Assembly: GCA_022574315.1 (NCBI GenBank)
Contig: JACZSH010000085.1
Coordinates: 1 to 6,408 of the forward strand
Source of the DNA: Chloroflexota bacterium
GTDB lineage: Bacteria; Chloroflexota; Dehalococcoidia; Dehalococcoidales; RBG-16-60-22
Direction of reading: 5' to 3'
Length of the DNA: 6,408 nt
This document shows, piece after piece, positions 1 through 4,533 of the stretch (the stretch's first letter is position 1; each line of letters opens with the position of its first letter). Below the pieces are notes generated by a model. That model was not told the DNA's origin. It did not search any database and saw nothing but the letters and a program-made list of their open reading frames with translations. The position numbers and the translations under genes were made by a program.

Positions 1-304
1 AAGGCTTGACGAGATAGTCATCGGCACCACTCTCAAGCCCGGTTACTCTATCGGCCACGGTGCCTTTGGCGGTGAGCATCAGGATTGGTACGTCGCTGGC
101 GCTGCGTAGCCGCTGGCTGACTTCCAACCCGTCAATCCCTGGCATCATGATGTCCAGTACGACCAGGTCAGGCTCTCTCTCCCGGGCCTTGGCCAGGGCT
201 TCAGTGCCGTCACCGGCCGTATCTACGTTATAGCCTTCATAAATCAGGCCTCGCCTCAGAAAACTCACGATTTCAGGGTCATCATCCACCACCAATATGT
301 GCAT
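1..304 (-). CDS. Response regulator, receiver domain (3' part off the window)
   Basis: Reading from the ATG at 304 down to the left edge gives 101 residues of a CheY-like receiver domain. Residues D7-D9 form the acidic Mg pocket after the first beta strand (HILVVDDDPE). D51 in VVLDIMMPGIDG is the phosphoacceptor, T78 is the switch Thr in MLTAK, and K100 in YLVKP is the conserved Lys. The domain is complete almost to its last helix, and the output domain lies off the window. This receiver type most often carries an OmpR/PhoB winged helix and pairs with a membrane histidine kinase, but neither is visible. A purine-rich AGAGGAAG lies about 13 bases upstream of the ATG, which is rather far for a ribosome binding site. 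The gene is divergent from the cytochrome c gene, so it may control the redox or copper genes to its right; that link is inference. The family call is secure; the subfamily is probable. Confidence 0.93.
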   Translation of the reverse strand, partial: MHILVVDDDPEIVSFLRRGLIYEGYNVDTAGDGTEALAKAREREPDLVVLDIMMPGIDGLEVSQRLRSASDVPILMLTAKGTVADRVTGLESGADDYLVKP

Positions 305-350
305 CTTTGGTCAGACACTTCCTCTGCTTTTCTTTCCCTCTCGACTAATC

Positions 351-375
351 AAGGAGGTCACCAATGACAAGGTAA
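351..375 (+). other. Perfect Shine-Dalgarno followed by a three-codon start-stop frame
   Basis: AAGGAGGT at 351-358 lies six bases (counted from AGGAGG) before ATG at 364, but the frame is only ATG-ACA-AGG-TAA (Met-Thr-Arg-stop). It lies upstream of the predicted cytochrome promoter, so it may not be transcribed on this strand. On the other strand the same bases fall in the response regulator leader and read ACCTCCTT, the anti-Shine-Dalgarno sequence of 16S rRNA. It may be chance, or the remnant of a lost gene start. Confidence 0.2.
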
Positions 376-398
376 TCTCCGATATTTGTTCTACCTTT

Positions 399-404
399 AT
401 TATA
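399..404 (-). promoter_or_regulatory. Possible -10 box for the response regulator gene
   Basis: Read on the minus strand this is a perfect TATAAT, about 95 bases upstream of the response regulator start. No good -35 box lies at the usual distance; the nearest is a weak TTCTCT 15 bases upstream. It overlaps a tandem 7-bp direct repeat (TATACAC at 401-407 and 408-414) that could be an activator or regulator half-site pair. Low confidence without start-site data. Confidence 0.3.
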
Positions 405-437
405 CACTATACACTGGTTAGAGAAGTTTGAGAAAGG

Positions 438-465
438 TTAACTCTCCAACAGTTTAGGGTATAAT
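438..465 (+). promoter_or_regulatory. Probable sigma70-type promoter for the cytochrome c gene
   Basis: A perfect TATAAT at 460-465 is preceded, with a 16-base spacer, by TTAACT at 438-443 (4 of 6 matches to TTGACA). The predicted start near 472 would leave a leader of about 30 bases before the ATG at 502. The start has only a weak ribosome binding site (GGGTGCGAC just upstream). The rest of the 305-501 gap is AT-rich and otherwise shows only the divergent -10 box, a 7-bp tandem repeat and a tiny Shine-Dalgarno plus start-stop motif at 351-375. Confidence 0.55.
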
Positions 466-501
466 ATCCATTAAGGTAATCCAACTATTGACGGGTGCGA
501 C

Positions 502-1014
502 ATGAAGAAATCGAGGTTCTCCGTTTTATTACCTGTCTTAGCATCATTTTTTCTCTTGCTGGGTACGATGAGCCTGTTTGTTTCCTGTATGTCACCTTTT
601 GGGTGGGGAGGCAGCTATAATTATGGCTCTAACGGCGAGAGGATATATTTCACGGCCACAAGCTCATCAGGACGGTCTATTACTCATTCCGGGAGTATCA
701 GAATGATGCGCCCCATTACCTGTGCTAACTGCCACGGACCAGAGGGGAGAGGTGGCAGGGTTACCATGATGATGGCGCGCTTTGATGTTCCTGATATCAC
801 CTGGGGCAAGTTGACCCAGGGAGAGCATCGTGAAGAAAATTCGGCTAAGGACGAACATGAGGAACATCCACCGTATACTGAAGAGACGCTGAAGTCGGCT
901 ATTACCAGGGGCATTAATCCCGCCGGTGAGCCGCTGGACGATGAGATGCCCCACTGGAGTATGTCCGGGCAGGATTTGGACGATTTGGTGGGGTTTATTA
1001 AAACACTGGATTAG
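502..1014 (+). CDS. Membrane-anchored monohaem cytochrome c
   Basis: A 170-residue exported class I-like cytochrome c, expected to carry electrons on the outer face of the membrane. Residues 1-28 are a basic start plus a hydrophobic segment (VLLPVLASFFLLLG), ending in FVSC. C29 could be lipidated, although Phe at -3 is unusual for a lipobox, so an uncleaved anchor is also possible. The haem site is CANCH at 74-78. M149 in DEMPHW is the likely distal ligand, followed by the usual C-terminal helix (LDDLVGFIKTLD). Odd features are Met clusters on both sides of the haem motif (M68-M69 and M89-M91) and a very charged His/Glu-rich insert at 107-123. The next reading frame starts 18 bases later and is a broken cupredoxin gene, so the two probably formed an operon for periplasmic redox or copper handling. 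Haem attachment is clear; the electron partner is unknown. Confidence 0.9.
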   Translation: MKKSRFSVLLPVLASFFLLLGTMSLFVSCMSPFGWGGSYNYGSNGERIYFTATSSSGRSITHSGSIRMMRPITCANCHGPEGRGGRVTMMMARFDVPDITWGKLTQGEHREENSAKDEHEEHPPYTEETLKSAITRGINPAGEPLDDEMPHWSMSGQDLDDLVGFIKTLD

Positions 1015-1032
1015 AGTTATCGTTCTTAAAGA

Positions 1033-1267
1033 ATGGGGCGTGCCATGTCTGTGGTTGAGATGTTAGTCACGCTGGGTGGTCTGGCAGTTATCGGGTTTTT
1101 GGTCTGGTTTTTCTTCGGGCCGAAGCAGGCGAAGGCAGCCCGGCGCAAGGGAAATATACCGGAAATAAACATCACCGTTAAGGGCGGCCTATTCGCCGGA
1201 TATTATTCGGGTTCAAAAAGGAGTCCCACGCCCGGACACCGGGTACAAAAGGTCAGGTCAGCGGTAA
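1033..1267 (+). pseudogene. Cupredoxin-like membrane protein, frameshifted and 3'-truncated
   Basis: The first 52 codons encode a short N-out membrane anchor (MLVTLGGLAVIGFLVWFFFGP), a basic linker and the first cupredoxin strand, EINITVKGG. This matches my memory of small Chloroflexota-type cupredoxins. Near 1188 the reading moves to the +1 frame: the shifted frame from 1190 continues as YSPDIIRVQKGVP, the expected next part of the domain, so one extra C lies in the GGCGGCC run. Likeness to cupredoxin stops near 1228. The shifted frame then ends at TAA 1265-1267, while the unshifted frame runs on to 1473 only as the antisense shadow of the aminomutase gene. The Cu-binding Cys/His/Met loop that lies late in the domain is missing, so no copper site can form. 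The start may be 1033 or 1045 (MSVVEM...). The frameshift could be a sequencing error, but the truncation could not. The two tails overlap by 10 bp. Confidence 0.7.
1231..1243 (-). terminator. Weak hairpin past the aminomutase stop
   Basis: A CCCGG stem with a 3-base loop and its complement lies 15 bases after the stop on the minus strand. The nearest T-run (CCTTTTTG) begins about 10 bases after the stem, so this is at best a poor intrinsic terminator. It coincides with the point where the broken cupredoxin gene loses its family likeness, so the original aminomutase terminator may have been lost in that rearrangement. Confidence 0.25.
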
Positions 1268-2451
1268 TGCGCCGATACTTTTATCCGGCTATCCGTGACC
1301 GCTCCGGCGGTACTGCCGACAACGGTGTCATTAATGCCCGCGAAAGACACCGTGTCAATGACGAAATCATCCAGCCAGTACCCGCCGTCGTTTCTCCGGG
1401 CGACGATAAATTCGCCGGTATCTGCCGGGTCGGGTGCCCGGTGATACCTCATATAGATGTGAAAATGGTCTAACCCAACCACCTCTATCTTGCCAAGGGC
1501 GTGGGACATGACAAAAGTTGCCCTCTTGGCGGTGCCGGAGAGGTTCTTTTTCGCTTCCTGAAAGACCTGGTAGGCTCTCACCAGGGGCACCGCGTAAGGT
1601 TTATTGCCAATGGTCGGCCGGGTCTGAAAAGTGTAATACGGAGAGACGCCGATAAATGAGAGCTTCTTGTAAAGTTCGGCCAGCACCTCCGGGTTGTCGT
1701 TCACCCCGCGCAGTAACGGGTTCTGGTTACAGAGAATGGCGCCGCTGGTAATGAGAATATCCACCGCGGCGATTGCCTCCCTGGTTATCTCATTGGGATG
1801 GCAGAAGTGAAGCATAAAATAGAGCCGTTTTTCCGGGGTGCTGAATTCCTTTATCATCTCGGGTAGTGCCGGGTCATCGATAATTCGAAAAGGATTGAAG
1901 ACCGGCATTTTGGTGCCGATTCTTATTATCTGAACGTGGTCAATCTCTCGCAGCGCGGAGATAATTTCCCGCAGGCCGGCGGTAGCCAGCCGGAGGGGGT
2001 CGCCGCCGGTCAGGAGTACGTTGTTGACTTCAGGATGGGCTTTGATATAGGCCACGGCGGGGCGATAGTCTTTTAAGATTTCATGCTCCCGGTGCGGCAT
2101 GAAGAGTCTCTTGCGGAAACAGTACCGGCAGCGCCCGCCGCATAAATCGCTCAGCAGGAAAAGGGCCGTATCCGGGTACTTGTGCTGAAGTCCGGGAGCT
2201 ACCGTGTCCGCCGCTTCCCGGGAAGGGTCAACCGCCCCCCACTCTTCATCCCCGAGTTCCTCCAGGGTCGGTATCACCATTCTTCTTATCGGGTCGTTTT
2301 CATCCGCCCAGTTTATCAGTCCCAGGTAATAGCTATTGGCGCCAAAGGGGAATTTCCGGGTAACCCGGGAAAGCTGACTCACTTCCTGGGGGGAAAGCTG
2401 GGGAACATCGGCCAGGTTCTTAATATACCTTACTTTCGCCATGCTGCTCAC
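1258..2451 (-). CDS. KamA-family radical SAM / PLP aminomutase, non-lysine pocket
   Basis: A 397-residue protein of the lysine 2,3-aminomutase family (known members about 340-420 residues). These enzymes use SAM, a 4Fe-4S cluster and PLP to move an amino group from C2 to C3 of an amino acid. The cluster motif is C104-GGR-C108-RY-C111. TGGDPL at 148-153 is the SAM-binding GGD region, and HFCHPNE at 215-221 and NQNPLLRGVND at 242-252 are family blocks. K321 in SHALGKIEVVG is the PLP lysine. Compared with clostridial KamA, the two Asp that hold the lysine side-chain amine (D293, D330) align with R278 (YYTFQTR) and S316 (VMSHALGK), so lysine is an unlikely substrate. The GTG start at 2451 has AAAGG five bases upstream; the ATG at 2442 is an alternative. 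The conserved core ends near WLDDFVID (359-366), leaving a tail of about 30 residues up to the rearranged junction. Divergent from the Lrp-type regulator. The family is secure; the substrate is unknown. Confidence 0.9.
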   Translation of the reverse strand: MSSMAKVRYIKNLADVPQLSPQEVSQLSRVTRKFPFGANSYYLGLINWADENDPIRRMVIPTLEELGDEEWGAVDPSREAADTVAPGLQHKYPDTALFLLSDLCGGRCRYCFRKRLFMPHREHEILKDYRPAVAYIKAHPEVNNVLLTGGDPLRLATAGLREIISALREIDHVQIIRIGTKMPVFNPFRIIDDPALPEMIKEFSTPEKRLYFMLHFCHPNEITREAIAAVDILITSGAILCNQNPLLRGVNDNPEVLAELYKKLSFIGVSPYYTFQTRPTIGNKPYAVPLVRAYQVFQEAKKNLSGTAKRATFVMSHALGKIEVVGLDHFHIYMRYHRAPDPADTGEFIVARRNDGGYWLDDFVIDTVSFAGINDTVVGSTAGAVTDSRIKVSAHYR

Positions 2452-2549
2452 TTTTACCTTTCCCGGCCCGATCGCCCGCTGACGGCTCGTTTTTAAACCA
2501 AGATGAAGCGGCTACTTAACATATACCGGAAAACAATCGCTGCTTCCTC

Positions 2550-2579
2550 TTGACAATATTAATAATTATATCGTAGTAT
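2550..2579 (+). promoter_or_regulatory. Promoter for the Lrp-regulator / BKACE operon
   Basis: Perfect TTGACA at 2550-2555, an 18-base AT-rich spacer and TAGTAT at 2574-2579 (4 of 6) predict a start near 2586, inside the palindrome at 2579-2596. This gives a leader of about 187 bases before the regulator ATG. A weaker second promoter closer to the gene is possible (TTAAAA 2701-2706, 16 bases, TACTAT 2723-2728). Confidence 0.6.
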
Positions 2580-2596
2580 CAGTAATATATTACTGA
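2579..2596. promoter_or_regulatory. Perfect 18-bp palindrome, candidate Lrp/AsnC operator
   Basis: TCAGTAATATATTACTGA is its own reverse complement. The CAG...CTG ends around an AT core resemble the E. coli Lrp consensus YAGHAWATTWTDCTR, with one extra central base. It covers the predicted start of the rightward promoter and the -10 box of the leftward one, so a bound regulator would shut both. The adjacent Lrp/AsnC gene is the obvious candidate binder. The palindrome is directly seen; the binder is inferred. Confidence 0.6.
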
Positions 2597-2615
2597 ACAT
2601 ATCGTAGGTTGTCAA
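2587..2615 (-). promoter_or_regulatory. Promoter for the aminomutase gene, facing the other one
   Basis: On the minus strand, perfect TTGACA at 2615-2610, a 17-base spacer and TAATAT at 2592-2587 (4 of 6) predict a start near 2580 and a leader of about 130 bases before the GTG at 2451. The -10 box lies inside the palindrome at 2579-2596 and the start falls beside the -10 of the rightward promoter, so the two polymerases cannot occupy the region together. Confidence 0.6.
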
Positions 2616-2648
2616 CTTAAAAAAGAGGTAGAAATCTTCGATATCCGT

Positions 2649-2668
2649 AGAATAATAGCGATTATACT
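2649..2668. promoter_or_regulatory. Second, imperfect inverted repeat in the regulator leader
   Basis: AG-A-ATAAT-AGCG-ATTAT-A-CT: seven of the outer nine positions pair as an inverted repeat. The centre is 71 bases (about seven turns) from the centre of the perfect palindrome. A third inverted repeat, CTATG (2725-2729) with CATAG (2739-2743), lies just before the regulator's ribosome binding site. Both are candidates for secondary regulator sites or for leader RNA structure. Apart from these and the two promoters, nothing gene-like was seen in 2452-2772. Confidence 0.3.
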
Positions 2669-2772
2669 GAAACTTTTAAATTACCCGGTTGAAAACCCTG
2701 TTAAAAAATGGGACTATTTAAATACTATGTTGGATTATCATAGAATTAGGCAGGAAACAGGAATATTTTATT

Positions 2773-3267
2773 ATGAAGTTAGATAAGCTCGACCAGAACA
2801 TAATGATGGCGCTGCAGAAAAACGGCCGGCTCTCCTACATGGAACTGGCCAAAATGATGGCGGTCACCGAGGGCACGATACGGAACCGGTTTACCAAGCT
2901 GGTGAACAATGGAATCATGCGAATTACCGCCTCCCCCGATATTGAAAAACTCGGGTACGGTTTCATGGGGATTATCGGGATGCAGGTCCACCTGGCAGAC
3001 CTGCGTGAGGTAGCCGATAAACTGGCACAGAATCCCAATATTTGTTACCTGGTAAACGTCACCGGCCGTTACGAACTCCTGGCGACGGTGGTTACCCGGT
3101 CTTCGAAAGAGTTTGCCTATTTCATGGAAAACGTGGTCTCCGCCATTCCCAACGTGCTGAAAACCGAGACGTTTGTCGCCTTAAATGTCTATAAAGGGGC
3201 TGGTAGCGGGATGGACATGCTCCAACTCATCGGCAATCTTGACCAGTTCGCTCCCAGGAAATCATAA
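2773..3267 (+). CDS. Lrp/AsnC-family transcription regulator
   Basis: A 164-residue feast/famine regulator, the usual length for the family. Residues 1-60 form the AsnC-type winged helix-turn-helix: LDQNIMMALQKNGRLSYMEL, then AVTEGTIRNRFTKLVNNGIM as recognition helix and turn. About 65-150 is the RAM (ligand-binding, oligomerising) domain, with GIIGMQVHLADLREVADKL, the VTGRYELLATVV strand pair and FVALNVYKG near the end. Such proteins form dimers to octamers and respond to an amino acid. The ATG has AGGA ten bases upstream, a slightly long gap. The gene lies between the divergent aminomutase gene and the co-directional BKACE gene 59 bases downstream, so it most likely senses the pathway's amino acid and controls both sides and itself. 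The palindrome at 2579-2596 is the likely operator. The ligand cannot be read from the sequence. Confidence 0.93.
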   Translation: MKLDKLDQNIMMALQKNGRLSYMELAKMMAVTEGTIRNRFTKLVNNGIMRITASPDIEKLGYGFMGIIGMQVHLADLREVADKLAQNPNICYLVNVTGRYELLATVVTRSSKEFAYFMENVVSAIPNVLKTETFVALNVYKGAGSGMDMLQLIGNLDQFAPRKS

Positions 3268-3326
3268 GTTGTAATCCAGCACCGATACGGCTACAGAGAA
3301 GACGGGGAACTACCCGGAGAGGAACC

Positions 3327-4202
3327 ATGATAAAAACCGACCAGCTTATCATCTGCGTGGCGCCCTGCGGCAGCTTCATGACCAAGGAAGCTAACCCCAA
3401 CCTGCCGATTCAGCCCGACGAGATTGCCGAAGAAGTCTATCGTTCCTGGAACGAAGGAGCTTCTCTGGCGCACATTCATGCCCGGTCCGGGGAAGGTAAG
3501 GCAACCACCGACCCGGCAGTGTTTCGAGAAATCAGCCGCCTGATACGGGAAAAGGGATGCGATATTATTCTTGAGTTCAGCACTTCTCCGGGTCGTGAAC
3601 CGGATGCCAGCGTTGGGGACGGTTTCCGGGTCCTGGAGGCAAATCCGGAGATGGCCAGCGTGGACATCGGAGTCGTCGTTTTCATGCGAGACGGAGAGGA
3701 AAGAATAACCCCCTGGACACGCTCTTTTGACGAGAAAATAACCAGAGCTATGGTTGAAGCCGGCATAAAACCCGAATTTGAAGTTTACGGCCTGGGAGGT
3801 CTGGGCGAAATCAACTACCTGCTGGAAACAGTGCCGCTGGGCAACCCCTGCTGGATTAACTTTGTACTGGATATGCAAAGAACGGCGCAGAATGCCACCC
3901 CCTTTACCCCCCGGAACCTGATACATCTTGTGGAGCAACTTCCCGCCAACGCGATGTTCATGACGATGGGTGTGGCCGCCAGCGAAACGCCCGCCGCCGT
4001 CCAATCAATCCTCCTGGGAGGCCATGCCCGGGTTGGTTTTGAGGACAATGTCTATTACCGCAAAGGAGTGCTGGCCAGGAGCAACGCCGAACTGGTGACC
4101 AGGATTGCCCGCATCGGCAGTGAGCTTGGCAGAGAGGTTGCCACCCCGGAGGAAGCCAGACGCCTTCTGGGTATACCGAGCCTGAAGGCAACCAGTCGAT
4201 AA
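3327..4202 (+). CDS. Beta-keto acid cleavage enzyme (BKACE, Kce family)
   Basis: A 291-residue TIM-barrel enzyme of the family (PF05853-type) founded by 3-keto-5-aminohexanoate cleavage enzyme. These enzymes condense a beta-keto acid with acetyl-CoA and split it into acetoacetate and a CoA thioester. Visible hallmarks are the Zn ligands H49 and H51 in AHIHAR and E239 in RVGFEDNVYY, R235 and D240 matching Kce R226 and D231 (recalled numbering), the EFSTSPG strand at 83-89, and the C-terminal SNAELVTRIARI...EVATPEEARRLL helices. The Kce glutamate near the N-terminus (E14 in GAE), which contacts the substrate amine, aligns with F17 in CGSFMTKE, and the loop after NFVL (D182-R185) also differs from Kce. 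The substrate is therefore probably not 3-keto-5-aminohexanoate. GGAGAGGAACC just before the ATG is a good ribosome binding site. Second gene of the regulator operon, followed by a strong terminator. The family is secure; the substrate is unknown. Confidence 0.92.
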   Translation: MIKTDQLIICVAPCGSFMTKEANPNLPIQPDEIAEEVYRSWNEGASLAHIHARSGEGKATTDPAVFREISRLIREKGCDIILEFSTSPGREPDASVGDGFRVLEANPEMASVDIGVVVFMRDGEERITPWTRSFDEKITRAMVEAGIKPEFEVYGLGGLGEINYLLETVPLGNPCWINFVLDMQRTAQNATPFTPRNLIHLVEQLPANAMFMTMGVAASETPAAVQSILLGGHARVGFEDNVYYRKGVLARSNAELVTRIARIGSELGREVATPEEARRLLGIPSLKATSR

Positions 4203-4220
4203 TTGACCGGAGCGGTTTCC

Positions 4221-4249
4221 GTCCGGGGATAAGCCACCGGACTTTTATT
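4221..4249 (+). terminator. Intrinsic terminator of the regulator/BKACE operon
   Basis: GTCCGG at 4221-4226 pairs with CCGGAC at 4237-4242. The inner GG/CC pairs add to the stem with one bulged A, and the stem is followed directly by TTTTATT. It begins 18 bases after the BKACE stop. Confidence 0.8.
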
Positions 4250-4452
4250 GACCTGACCTTCCTCCCCGGGCTTTTGGGCTTTTTAACCTCCTGACCGGTG
4301 GTACTAATCAAATTCGGCCACCTGGTGCTTTACGCTATCGACCACCCGCTCCTGACGCTATAATGTCCGTAATTATGCCGATGGGACTAACTTAGAAAGT
4401 GGCATAGTGCATGGGAGCAGGTCACAGTCATCTCCAAGGCGTGCCCATTGCC
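4250..4452. other. Gene-free stretch between two converging operons
   Basis: No convincing reading frame with a ribosome binding site was seen. Contents: a GGGCTTTT direct repeat (4272-4287 area); a possible bulged hairpin between ACCGGTGG and CCACCTGGT (about 4296-4328); a perfect TATAAT on the plus strand at 4359-4364 without a good -35 box; and, starting ten bases after it, an inverted repeat TATGCC (4374-4379) with GGCATA (4401-4406). The last two together could mark a small RNA, but there is no T-rich terminator on that strand, so none is called. Confidence 0.4.
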
Positions 4453-4483
4453 AAAAGAAAAGCCTCCCTTAATCGGGAGGCTT
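4453..4483 (-). terminator. Strong intrinsic terminator of the helicase operon
   Basis: On the minus strand AAGCCTCCC pairs perfectly with GGGAGGCTT (9 bp, 6-base loop; positions 4483-4475 and 4468-4460) and is followed by TTCTTTT. It lies about 50 bases past the helicase stop and ends the RRM-RRM-helicase transcript. Read on the plus strand the hairpin is followed by CACTTGT, so it should work poorly in that direction. Confidence 0.85.
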
Positions 4484-4533
4484 CACTTGTCACCTTAAAA
4501 GTATACCCTGGCTGGCAAACAGAGCTATATCTT

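Larger units (their letters stand above)
2568..2650 (+). repeat. Three ATATCGTAG-like direct repeats at helical spacing
   Basis: ATATCGTAG occurs at 2568-2576 and 2599-2607, on either side of the palindrome, and a near copy with one inserted base (ATATCCGTAG) at 2641-2650. Start-to-start distances are 31 and 42 bases, close to three and four helical turns, so all three copies would face the same side of the DNA. This suits an oligomeric Lrp-type protein that wraps DNA. Possible chance in AT-rich sequence. Confidence 0.4.

Noticed and set aside
1268..1473. The long plus-strand frame continuing from the cupredoxin start to 1473
   Set aside because: Past about 1188 it leaves the domain frame, and from 1258 on it is antisense to the well-supported aminomutase gene; the true domain continues in the other frame for only about 13 more residues.
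3291..4004. A 237-codon minus-strand frame opposite the BKACE gene
   Set aside because: It is the antisense shadow of a gene with intact catalytic motifs, has no family likeness, and has no ribosome binding site of note.
1258..4202. A canonical lysine fermentation cluster
   Set aside because: Only KamA-like and Kce-like genes are present, kamDE, kdd and kal are missing from the window, and the residues that recognise the lysine-derived amine are replaced in both enzymes.
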